Positions 8,111-15,072 of a DNA stretch of 20,738 nucleotides are shown here, one piece after another. Position numbers and translations under genes: made by a program. Every line of letters begins with the position of its first letter. The first letter of the stretch is position 1. This DNA is from Gammaproteobacteria bacterium (GTDB lineage Bacteria > Pseudomonadota > Gammaproteobacteria > SZUA-229): assembly GCA_029880105.1 (NCBI GenBank), contig JAOUPA010000014.1, forward strand, positions 1-20,738, written 5' to 3'. The notes under the pieces were generated by a model that was given only the letters and a program-made list of their open reading frames with translations, had not been told where the DNA came from and did no database searches.

Positions 8111-9253
8111 ATGGCTTTTTCTCTGGAACAACGCACCGAAGAAATCAATCGCGTCACCTGGTGGGGGCTCGTTGTCAATTTATTGCTATCCGTAATAAAA
8201 ATACTTGGCGGCATAATTGGCCAGTCACAGTCACTGGTCGCCGATGGCCTGCATTCACTGTCTGACCTGGCCAGTGATGCCATGGTCCTGGTTGCAGCCA
8301 AACATGCTGGCGAAGAAGCCGATGATGACCACCCGTACGGTCATGGTCGCTTTGAAACACTGGCGACAGTGGGACTCGGCCTGTTTCTAGTGCTGGTAGC
8401 ACTTGGCATTGCCTATGATGCAGCTCACCGAATTTTTGATGAAAACGTTCAAACTGTCCCACATCCCTTTACCCTCGCTATCGCGATGTTCTCCATTTTA
8501 GCCAATGAGGGTCTTTATCATCTAACCCACCGCGTGGGTGTGCGCATCAATTCAAAAATGCTGATAGCCAATGCCTGGCACCACCGTAGTGACGCCGTCT
8601 CTTCTATCGTGGTACTCGTTGGTATTGCTGGCGCAGAGCTCGGTATACCTATCCTCGATCCTGTTGCCGCCATTATCGTTGCCCTGATGATCGCCAAGAT
8701 TGGCTACGATCTCGGTTATCACAGTATGCGCGAACTGGTCGACACTGCACTCGACCCCGAAATTGTTGAGCAGATTAAGACAAAGATTCTTGAAAATGAA
8801 GAGGTACTGGAGATGCACATGCTGCGTACGCGCCGTATGGGGCACACAGCACTGGTGGACGTACACATTCTGGTCCAGCCCAAACTCAGCGTATCTGAAG
8901 GCCACCACATCTCCGAGGATGTAGAACGCTCGCTAAAAGAATCTTTCGATGAAATCAATGATGTTACCGTTCACATAGACCCGGAAAATGATGAACGTGA
9001 AACTCGTAGCGGCTCACTGCCTATGAGGAGCGAGTTGATCATTAGCCTCTACAGAGAATGGTCTGATGTACCTGAGCTAAAAGCCATTGATGATATCACC
9101 CTGCACTATCTCGAGGGCAAAATTACTGTTGAGGCCACCGTTCCCCTGAGCGTTCTTAAATCCATTAATGAGGCCGAAGCACTTCAGACTAAATTTAGGC
9201 AGATATGTCTAAGGGTCAATGTCGTTGGTGACGCCAGCCTTAGATTCCACTAG
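8111..9253 (+). CDS. Cation diffusion facilitator (CDF) family metal transporter with extra C-terminal domain
   Basis: Inner-membrane metal/proton antiporter that exports divalent cations such as zinc or iron from the cytoplasm. The membrane core has the two metal-site motifs: HSLSD in helix 2 (H48, D52, after LVADGL) and HHRSD in helix 5 (H157, D161), each as HxxxD. A histidine- and acid-rich stretch (EEADDDHPYGHGR, 68-80) links helices 2 and 3. Residues about 210-290 form the usual cytoplasmic dimerisation domain ending VTVHIDPE. Residues 300-380 are an extension that looks like a second, degenerate copy of that domain, making the protein longer (380) than the common size of about 300. It lies 42 bases after mobA on the same strand. 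Specific metal cannot be decided. Confidence 0.9.
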   Translation: MAFSLEQRTEEINRVTWWGLVVNLLLSVIKILGGIIGQSQSLVADGLHSLSDLASDAMVLVAAKHAGEEADDDHPYGHGRFETLATVGLGLFLVLVALGIAYDAAHRIFDENVQTVPHPFTLAIAMFSILANEGLYHLTHRVGVRINSKMLIANAWHHRSDAVSSIVVLVGIAGAELGIPILDPVAAIIVALMIAKIGYDLGYHSMRELVDTALDPEIVEQIKTKILENEEVLEMHMLRTRRMGHTALVDVHILVQPKLSVSEGHHISEDVERSLKESFDEINDVTVHIDPENDERETRSGSLPMRSELIISLYREWSDVPELKAIDDITLHYLEGKITVEATVPLSVLKSINEAEALQTKFRQICLRVNVVGDASLRFH

Positions 9254-9255
9254 TC

Positions 9256-9270
9256 GCACTATAATGGTGC
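9256..9270. promoter_or_regulatory. NtrC-binding dyad upstream of glnA
   Basis: GCACTATAATGGTGC fits GCAC-N7-GTGC, with a single departure from the GCACC-N5-GGTGC form. Its centre is about 125 bases upstream of the predicted sigma-54 start, comparable to the enhancer position at E. coli glnAp2. Confidence 0.75.
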
Positions 9271-9284
9271 GCTTATTTTTGACT

Positions 9285-9299
9285 GCACCATATTAGCTC
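9285..9299. promoter_or_regulatory. Second, weaker NtrC-type site upstream of glnA
   Basis: GCACCATATTAGCTC has a perfect left half and a right half diverging from GGTGC. Its centre is 29 bp from the stronger site and about 96 bases before the predicted start. A strong plus a weak site mirrors the pair found between glnN and mobA. Confidence 0.5.
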
Positions 9300-9362
9300 A
9301 AAATAATCTCTTATTTCCTCTGGAAACAACCTAAAAACAGGCACCTATGCCTTTCCATTATC

Positions 9363-9376
9363 GGCACAATTCATGC
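9363..9376 (+). promoter_or_regulatory. Sigma-54 (-24/-12) promoter of glnA
   Basis: GGCACAATTCATGC gives the GG-N10-GC spacing with the GGCAC part of the consensus intact (GG 9363-9364, GC 9375-9376). Transcription would start near 9388, giving a leader of about 114 bases before the ATG at 9502. Confidence 0.75.
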
Positions 9377-9395
9377 AGAATAACCTGCTCAGTCA

Positions 9396-9444
9396 GGAAT
9401 CTCTGGTCAGGCATGTTAACTCAACTCGCTTTACCAGAGGTTCC
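9396..9444 (+). promoter_or_regulatory. Long stem-loop in the glnA leader RNA
   Basis: GGAATCTCTGGT (9396-9407) can pair over all 12 positions with ACCAGAGGTTCC (9433-9444), with one G-U wobble, around a 25-base loop. It starts about eight bases after the predicted transcription start. A smaller CCGC/GCGG hairpin (9456-9459 with 9468-9471) lies between it and the ribosome site. No T-run follows, so it is not a terminator; mRNA stabilisation or translational control is possible but inferred. Confidence 0.55.
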
Positions 9445-9501
9445 TTATTACCATACCGCGCTATCTGGCGGATAATTATCAAATCACCGAGGAGTAAGCA
9501 C

Positions 9502-10911
9502 ATGTCTGCAAGTGACGTTTTAAAAATGATAAAAGAGAACAACGTTAAATTCGTTGATTTTCGCTTTACCGATACACACGGTAAGGAACAACATGTTTCT
9601 GTACCTGCTCACACCGTCAACGAAAGCCTGTTTGAAGAAGGCAAGATGTTTGACGGCTCTTCTATCGAGGGATGGAAAGGCATTAATGAATCAGACATGA
9701 TCCTGATGCCTGATGCTTCAACCGCCGTTATGGATCCATTCTTCGAAGAGCTCACGATGAATCTGCGTTGCAATATCATAGAACCTGCTGACATGCAGGG
9801 TTATGAAAAAGATCCACGTTCTATCGGTGACCGTGCCGAGCAGTATCTTAAATCAACCGGCATCGCTGACTCTGCGCTGTTTGGCCCTGAAAATGAATTT
9901 TTCGTGTTCGACAGCGTTTGCTGGCACGAGAGCATGGGTGAAGTATTCTTCAAGATCAAATCTGAAGAGGCCGCATGGAGCTCTGGTGAACAGTCTGAAG
10001 TCGGTAACGCGGGCCACCGCCCTGGTGTTAAAGGCGGTTACTTCCCTGTACCACCTGTTGACTCTCTGCATGACCTGCGTTCTGCCATGTGTATGACCCT
10101 GGAAGATATGGGCCAGGAAGTTGAAGTACATCATCATGAAGTTGCCACTGCCGGTCAGTGTGAAATCGGCTGTGGCGCCAACACACTGGTCAAGAAGGCT
10201 GACGAAGTCCAGATCCTGAAATACGTTATCCACAACGTTGCCCATGCCTATGGCAAGACTGTTACCTTTATGCCTAAGCCACTCGTAGGTGACAACGGTA
10301 GCGGTATGCACGTTCATATGTCTCTGTCCAAAGGCGGCGTTAACCTTTTCTCGGGTGATCAGTACGGTGGCCTGTCTGAAACTGCGCTGTACTACATCGG
10401 TGGCATTATCAAGCACGCCAAAGCCCTGAACGCCTTTGCAAATTCCTCTACCAACTCTTATAAGCGCCTGGTACCTGGCTTCGAAGCACCTGTAATGCTT
10501 GCCTACTCGGCACGTAACCGCTCTGCTTCTATCCGTATTCCATACGTGATGAATCCAAAGGCTCGTCGTATCGAGGTTCGCTTCGGCGACTCTACCGCTA
10601 ACCCTTACCTGTGCTTTGCAGCTTACCTGATGGCTGGTATCGACGGCATCCAGAACAAGATCCACCCCGGCGATGCTATGGACAAGGATCTTTACGACCT
10701 GCCACCAGAAGAAGAGGCCAAGATCCCACAGGTCGCCTTCTCTTTTGAGGAGGCACTCAAGGCACTGGATGCTGACCGAGACTTCCTCAAGGCCGGCGGC
10801 GTATTCAGCGACGCAACCATCGATTCATACATCAAGCTAAAGATGGAAGAGGTTACCCGCTATCGTATGTCGGTTCATCCCTGCGAATTCGACATGTATT
10901 ACAGCGTTTAA
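9502..10911 (+). CDS. glnA: Glutamine synthetase type I
   Basis: Main ammonia-assimilating enzyme, forming a dodecamer in the cytoplasm. From ATG 9502, which has a strong GAGGAG site at the right distance, the product is 469 residues, the same as in E. coli. The N-terminus KFVDFRFTDTHGKEQHV, then FEEGKMFDGSSIEGW, the metal-ligand segment FGPENEFFVFD, VEVHHHEVATAGQCEIG, and NGSGMHVHMS are all intact. Tyr398 in DKDLYDLPPEEE (Met counted) corresponds to the adenylylated Tyr397 of E. coli, so GlnE control is expected. In-frame codons extend upstream to 9373 but overlap the promoter and are not coding. Expression should follow NtrC through the sigma-54 element and dyads upstream. A strong terminator follows, so the downstream genes are probably transcribed mainly from their own promoters. 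Confidence 0.98.
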   Translation: MSASDVLKMIKENNVKFVDFRFTDTHGKEQHVSVPAHTVNESLFEEGKMFDGSSIEGWKGINESDMILMPDASTAVMDPFFEELTMNLRCNIIEPADMQGYEKDPRSIGDRAEQYLKSTGIADSALFGPENEFFVFDSVCWHESMGEVFFKIKSEEAAWSSGEQSEVGNAGHRPGVKGGYFPVPPVDSLHDLRSAMCMTLEDMGQEVEVHHHEVATAGQCEIGCGANTLVKKADEVQILKYVIHNVAHAYGKTVTFMPKPLVGDNGSGMHVHMSLSKGGVNLFSGDQYGGLSETALYYIGGIIKHAKALNAFANSSTNSYKRLVPGFEAPVMLAYSARNRSASIRIPYVMNPKARRIEVRFGDSTANPYLCFAAYLMAGIDGIQNKIHPGDAMDKDLYDLPPEEEAKIPQVAFSFEEALKALDADRDFLKAGGVFSDATIDSYIKLKMEEVTRYRMSVHPCEFDMYYSV

Positions 10912-10933
10912 TTTCGCTATACATACTATCCTT

Positions 10934-10969
10934 AAAAAGCACCCCGCCCTCTGGCCGGGGTGCTTTTTT
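10934..10969 (+). terminator. Rho-independent terminator of glnA
   Basis: GCACCCCG (10939-10946) pairs with CGGGGTGC (10956-10963) and is followed by TTTTTT (10964-10969); the A-run 10934-10938 can extend the pairing. It begins 22 bases after the glnA stop. Confidence 0.9.
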
Positions 10970-11004
10970 GTGCACAAACATCCATTTACAGCTATCATCG
11001 TAGT

Positions 11005-11628
11005 ATGAAATTATTCCTTTCATTGCTGCTGTTACTTATGGCACTGTCAGCCCAGGCTGAGATCTATAAAGGTACAGACTCTGATGATCAGACCACCTAT
11101 TCTGATCAGCCACTACCAGGTTCGGTAATAATACCGACACCCAGTCCTAACACCATCCAGATGCCCAGGCCTGAGCCACGCAAACCTGTTGAAAGACCTG
11201 TAATAGAATCCAGCCCCTATACTCAGTTCAGCATTATTAGCCCTGCTAACGATGAGACCATACGCGACAACACTGGCAATATCCCTGTCAGCTTTTTGAT
11301 AGAACCAGAACTAGACATTGAAAGAGGTCATCGCATTAATGTCTATCTGGACGGTCAAGTCGCCGTTTCTAATGGCACTGAACTGACGCTCCCGGTTGTC
11401 AATGCAGGTCGGGGCGCGCACACTATTAATGCCCGCGTTATTGACGGAAAAGGCAAAACACTGATTAGCAGTAGTGTCATTACCATCCACATTAAACGCT
11501 TTTCTATTCAGCATAAAAAACCCACCGGTACCCCACCCGGGCCAATCAGCCCCGACGGAACACCTTATCTACCCGGACCGGATGCCCCTGGCTTTCGGCC
11601 AAACACCAATCTAAACACGCAAGAATAA
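11005..11628 (+). CDS. Secreted DUF4124-domain protein with C-terminal Ig-like region
   Basis: A 207-residue protein with a clear signal peptide: MKLF, a leucine-rich core, then AQA before Glu19 (likely signal peptidase I cut). Residues 19-40 (EIYKGTDSDDQTTYSDQPLPG) match the DUF4124 pattern YxxxDxxGxxxYSDxP. Residues 73-160 form a beta-rich, Ig-like segment with a YLDGQ core. The C-terminus is rich in proline and glycine. It therefore acts in the periplasm or outside the cell, but its job is unknown. The ATG at 11005 is chosen because it opens the signal peptide; a GTG at 10960 lies inside the glnA terminator. Proteins of this kind are found between glnA and ntrBC in several gammaproteobacteria, which suggests old linkage rather than proven involvement in nitrogen control. 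Confidence 0.82.
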   Translation: MKLFLSLLLLLMALSAQAEIYKGTDSDDQTTYSDQPLPGSVIIPTPSPNTIQMPRPEPRKPVERPVIESSPYTQFSIISPANDETIRDNTGNIPVSFLIEPELDIERGHRINVYLDGQVAVSNGTELTLPVVNAGRGAHTINARVIDGKGKTLISSSVITIHIKRFSIQHKKPTGTPPGPISPDGTPYLPGPDAPGFRPNTNLNTQE

Positions 11629-11635
11629 TAGCAAT

Positions 11636-11658
11636 GCACCATAATGGTGCGCTATACT
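11636..11658 (+). promoter_or_regulatory. NtrC dyad overlapping a candidate ntrBC promoter
   Basis: GCACCATAATGGTGC (11636-11650) is a perfect GCACC-N5-GGTGC dyad. A -10-like TATACT (11653-11658) begins two bases after it, with no good -35 beyond. NtrC bound here would cover the promoter, which recalls repression of glnLp in E. coli. No GG-N10-GC element is present between here and the ntrB start. Confidence 0.65.
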
Positions 11659-11814
11659 TTCTGTATCAGCATTTATAGCCGATATTTAATTCCTGGTTCA
11701 TAGTCTCGCCTTTGTGTTTTTTTATAACTTATTGATATTGATCATTTTTATTTTTTACCCGGTTTTTTCTTCTTCTATTAACAGTTGGTTCGATATTTGC
11801 AGAACAGTTTAGAA

Positions 11815-12885
11815 ATGACAAACGCCACACAACAAACCGCGCAAACAGTTCTTGAAAACATGCACTCAGCCGTGCTCGTGATTAATCAGGGCTTGCAGAT
11901 CGAGTACATGAACCCGTCTGCAGAAATGATGTTTCAGATCAGCCGCACTCGCGCCAGAATGCGCCCGATTCAGGAACTCATCGTCGATGAACCGGAATTT
12001 TTCTCTCGTATTCAGAGTTCGCTAAAGACGCGCCACCCTTTTTCAGCCTACGAGGATGATCTATCGGTTCGTACCGGCCATTCGCTGGCTGTGGACTATA
12101 TGGCATCACCTATCGAATATGGTGACAAGGGCTCCTGTCTGCTTCTCGAATTTGTTAGCCGGGGCCGGCACCGTAAACTGGCACAGGAAAAGCATTTACT
12201 TAATCAGAGCGAGGCAAGCCGAAGCCTGCTGCGAGGCCTTGCACACGAAATTAAAAATCCGCTCGGCGGCATCCGTGGCGCTGCCCAACTACTGGAACGA
12301 GAATTTAGTAGTGATCAGGACCGTGAATTCACCCACGTTATCATTCGAGAAGCCGACCGCCTGAAACAGCTGGTTGATAGAATGCTGGGACCCCGAGATA
12401 TACCGAATAAAAGCAGTCTGAATATCCACCAGATTCTGGAGCATGTCAGAAGCCTTGTTCAGGTAGAGGCACCACATGTCCATTTCGTAGCTGACTATGA
12501 CCCAAGCCTGCCAGAAATTTTTGGCGATGAATCCATGATCATTCAGGCAATACTCAATATTACGCGCAACGCGATCAAGGAAGTCCCCAATGATAAAGGT
12601 GAGATCACCTTCCGATCACGACCTTTGAGACATTACACAATTGGCGACAATACCTATCCGCTGGTTGCAAAAATTGACATCATCGACAATGGTCCGGGTA
12701 TTCCTGATGATCTCAAGGAAAAGCTTTTTTTACCGATGGTGACTGGTCACGCCGAAGGTACCGGTCTAGGCCTGTCAATTGCACAAACACTGATCAATCA
12801 ACACCATGGACTCATCGAGTTTACCAGCTCGCCAGGCCACACTGTTTTTTCACTGTTATTACCATTACAAAATAGTAACGAGTAA
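11815..12885 (+). CDS. glnL: Nitrogen-regulation sensor histidine kinase NtrB
   Basis: Cytoplasmic kinase/phosphatase for NtrC, controlled by the PII protein. The 356-residue product (E. coli 349) has an N-terminal PAS domain (about 10-115, ENMHSAVLVINQGLQIEYMN), the H-box GLAHEIKNPLGG with His144 as phosphate site, the N-box NITRNAIKEV (248-257), the G1 box DNGPGIPDD (291-299) and GTGLGLSIA (315-323). There are no membrane segments, as expected. ATG 11815 is preferred; a TTG ten codons earlier adds residues not typical of the family. It sits five bases before ntrC and downstream of an NtrC dyad, so ntrBC is likely one autoregulated unit. Confidence 0.96.
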   Translation: MTNATQQTAQTVLENMHSAVLVINQGLQIEYMNPSAEMMFQISRTRARMRPIQELIVDEPEFFSRIQSSLKTRHPFSAYEDDLSVRTGHSLAVDYMASPIEYGDKGSCLLLEFVSRGRHRKLAQEKHLLNQSEASRSLLRGLAHEIKNPLGGIRGAAQLLEREFSSDQDREFTHVIIREADRLKQLVDRMLGPRDIPNKSSLNIHQILEHVRSLVQVEAPHVHFVADYDPSLPEIFGDESMIIQAILNITRNAIKEVPNDKGEITFRSRPLRHYTIGDNTYPLVAKIDIIDNGPGIPDDLKEKLFLPMVTGHAEGTGLGLSIAQTLINQHHGLIEFTSSPGHTVFSLLLPLQNSNE

Positions 12886-12890
12886 ATATT

Positions 12891-14288
12891 ATGGCTAACA
12901 CGAACAAAATCTGGATTATTGACGACGACGATTCGATTCGCTGGGTATTACAAAAGGCACTGGAACAGGCTGGCATGGAGGTTACCAGTTTCAATAAAGC
13001 CGATGGCATTCTCGATCAATTAAAAATTTCAGAACCCGATGCCATCATTACCGATGTTCGCATGCCGGGCATGGATGGCCTGACCTTACTCTCTGCGCTC
13101 TCTGAATCTTATCCTGAGATCCCCGTCATTATAATGACCGCTCACTCCGATCTTGATAGCGCTGTTTCTGCCTTTAAGGGCGGCGCCTTTGAATATCTAC
13201 CCAAGCCTTTTGATATTGATGATGCTATCTCACTAGCCCAGCGCGCATGTACTAAACGCTATGAGTCAGCGACTGAAATTACTACCCCTACATCAATGCC
13301 AGAAATTATTGGTGAAGCACCTGCCATGCAGGAAGTATTTCGTGCAATCGGCCGACTATCAAAATCGAATATCAATGTATTGATAACGGGTGAATCTGGT
13401 ACAGGCAAAGAACTGGTAGCACTCTCACTACACAAACACAGCCCGAGAGCCAACCGTGAATTCATTGCGCTTAATACTGCTGCGATTCCAAAAGATTTAT
13501 TAGAGTCAGAGCTATTTGGTCACGAACGGGGCGCCTTCACTGGTGCACAGTCACAACGCAAAGGCCGCTTTGAGCAGGCCGATGGCGGCACACTGTTTCT
13601 CGATGAGATCGGTGATATGCCCGCAGAGTTACAAACCCGCTTATTACGTGTGCTGGCAGATGGCGAGTTTTATCGTGTTGGCGGCCACACACCGATAAAA
13701 GTCGATGTGCGTATTATCGCAGCAACCCATCAGAATCTCGAAGAGCGTGTTAAACAGGGCCTGTTCAGGGAAGACCTTTACCACCGGCTTAATGTCATCC
13801 GTATCCACCTTCCTACTTTGCGTGAACGCCGAGAGGATATTCCTGCGTTATTAAACCTGTTCCTGCATCGTGCTACTCGCGAACTGGATGTTGAATCAAA
13901 ACAGTTTTTACCTGAAGTGGAGGCCTATCTATCCACACTAGACTGGTCGGGTAATGTTCGCCAGCTCGAAAATACCTGCCACTGGCTGGCAGTCATGACT
14001 TCAGGAAAAACGATTCACCTTTCTGATTTGCCTGATGATCTTCGTGCAGAAAATCAGACAGAGTCACCGGCAAGTATTAACTGGCAGCAGAGTATTTCAC
14101 GCTATGCTGCAAATGCATTACAGGCTGGTAAAAAACAGATTGCCAATGAAATTATTCCTGATGTAGAGCGCCTGTTGATTGATGTTGCGCTCAAGCAAAC
14201 CCATGGCAGGAAACAGGATGCAGCAAAATTACTCGGCTGGGGCAGGAATACGCTGACCAGAAAAATTAAGGAGCTGGATATCAGCTAA
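12891..14288 (+). CDS. glnG: Nitrogen-regulation response regulator NtrC (sigma-54 activator)
   Basis: Phosphorylated NtrC binds enhancers and opens sigma-54 promoters of nitrogen-assimilation genes. The 465 residues (E. coli 469) comprise a receiver domain with the acidic cluster DDDD (11-14), phosphate acceptor Asp55 in IITDVRMPG and Lys105; an AAA+ domain with Walker A GESGTGKE (167-174), the sigma-54-contacting GAFTGA (214-219), Walker B GGTLFLDEIGD (232-242) and the NVRQLEN segment; and a Fis-type helix-turn-helix at the end (RKQDAAKLLGWGRNTLTRKI, 440-459). All key residues are present. Its predicted sites are in this window: upstream of glnN/mobA, glnA and its own operon. The 3' end overlaps the convergent ABC ATPase gene by 8 bases. 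Confidence 0.97.
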   Translation: MANTNKIWIIDDDDSIRWVLQKALEQAGMEVTSFNKADGILDQLKISEPDAIITDVRMPGMDGLTLLSALSESYPEIPVIIMTAHSDLDSAVSAFKGGAFEYLPKPFDIDDAISLAQRACTKRYESATEITTPTSMPEIIGEAPAMQEVFRAIGRLSKSNINVLITGESGTGKELVALSLHKHSPRANREFIALNTAAIPKDLLESELFGHERGAFTGAQSQRKGRFEQADGGTLFLDEIGDMPAELQTRLLRVLADGEFYRVGGHTPIKVDVRIIAATHQNLEERVKQGLFREDLYHRLNVIRIHLPTLRERREDIPALLNLFLHRATRELDVESKQFLPEVEAYLSTLDWSGNVRQLENTCHWLAVMTSGKTIHLSDLPDDLRAENQTESPASINWQQSISRYAANALQAGKKQIANEIIPDVERLLIDVALKQTHGRKQDAAKLLGWGRNTLTRKIKELDIS

Positions 14289-14991
14289 TGCACGACATAT
14301 AGGCCTGCTCTAACGTCGAAACCTGGTATTTTTTCTTTAGACCTTCAGTACTGCCAACGTATTTCAGCTCTCCCTCGTGCAACACAGCAATACGGTCTGC
14401 CAGTTCATCAACATCGACCAGTACATGTGAGCTAAAGAAGACGGAAAGACCTTGTTGCTTTTTACTGAGCAATTCTTTTTTAAATAAAACCCGGGCCTTT
14501 GGATCGAGTCCACTCATCGGCTCATCCAGGATCAGTAATTTTTTTTCACTCAATAAACAGACTGACAGCCCGAGTTTTTGTGTCATACCTTTTGAAAACT
14601 GGCCAACCGAGGCTGTCATCGATTTTTTATCGAGCTCTAAAGCATCAAGCATGTTGTAAATTTTTTCATTACTGCACTGGCTGCCTTGTAGCTCCAGCAT
14701 ATAATGCAGGAAATCGACGCCCTTAAGATGCGGTGGCGGAGAAAAACGATCTGGAAGATAAGCGATATTTTCTCTTGAAGAAACCTGCCGATGTGACTCC
14801 CCGAATAACTTGATATTACCATTATCAATCGACACCAGGTCCAGCATGCACTTAATCATGGTGGACTTGCCACCACCGTTCATACCTACCAGGCCAAAGA
14901 ACTCGCCCTTCTCCATAGAAAGACTAATCTCGCGTAACACCTGCTTTGTTCCGTATGATTTGTTCAGGTTCCTGCATTCAATAATTTTCAT
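14281..14991 (-). CDS. ABC transporter ATP-binding protein (exporter type)
   Basis: The 236-residue cytoplasmic ATPase would drive a membrane transporter. Walker A is GMNGGGKST (36-44; the more common form is NGAGKST), signature FSKGM (132-136), Walker B LLILDEP (152-158), D-loop SGLD and switch histidine His189 in SSH. It resembles ATPases paired with ABC-2 permeases; a permease of that sort lies at 16690-17460 on the same strand, but a prepilin gene and terminator lie between. No Shine-Dalgarno precedes the ATG, and a TATAAT ends only four bases before it. The gene is convergent with and overlaps ntrC. The substrate is unknown. Confidence 0.93.
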   Translation of the reverse strand: MKIIECRNLNKSYGTKQVLREISLSMEKGEFFGLVGMNGGGKSTMIKCMLDLVSIDNGNIKLFGESHRQVSSRENIAYLPDRFSPPPHLKGVDFLHYMLELQGSQCSNEKIYNMLDALELDKKSMTASVGQFSKGMTQKLGLSVCLLSEKKLLILDEPMSGLDPKARVLFKKELLSKKQQGLSVFFSSHVLVDVDELADRIAVLHEGELKYVGSTEGLKKKYQVSTLEQAYMSCIS

Positions 14992-14995
14992 ATTT

Positions 14996-15001
14996 ATTAT
15001 A
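14996..15001 (-). promoter_or_regulatory. Candidate -10 element of the ABC ATPase gene
   Basis: On the minus strand TATAAT ends at 14996, four bases before the ATG at 14991-14989. A start 6-7 bases downstream would fall on the initiation codon, giving a leaderless message, which would agree with the missing ribosome site. The -35 is poor, and AT-rich sequence makes a chance match possible. Confidence 0.3.
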
Positions 15002-15019
15002 TATCTAAACTATTCAGGC

Positions 15020-15050
15020 AAAAAAAGAGCCCTTAACCAGGGCTCTTTTT
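15020..15050 (-). terminator. Rho-independent terminator after the prepilin gene
   Basis: GAGCCC (15027-15032) pairs with GGGCTC (15040-15045) around a 7-base loop, with seven As before it (seven Ts on the minus strand) and TTTTT after it. It lies 22 bases beyond the prepilin stop and should separate the prepilin transcript from the ATPase gene. Confidence 0.85.
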
Positions 15051-15072
15051 ATATCATATTGTCGCAATAAAA

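Noticed and set aside
9373..9501. In-frame upstream extension of glnA by 43 codons
   Set aside because: It overlaps the sigma-54 -12 element and leader hairpin; the ATG at 9502 has a strong ribosome site and gives the exact family length.
9853..10665. 270-codon open frame antisense to glnA
   Set aside because: It is a shadow of glnA codon usage with no recognisable protein pattern.
10960..11004. GTG start for the DUF4124 protein
   Set aside because: It lies within the glnA terminator and would put 15 residues before the signal peptide.
11694..11710. Sigma-54-like TGGTTCATAGTCTCGCC before ntrB
   Set aside because: GG to GC spacing is 11, not 10.
11785..11814. TTG start adding 10 residues to NtrB
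   Set aside because: ATG 11815 gives the normal family start; the TTG has no ribosome site.
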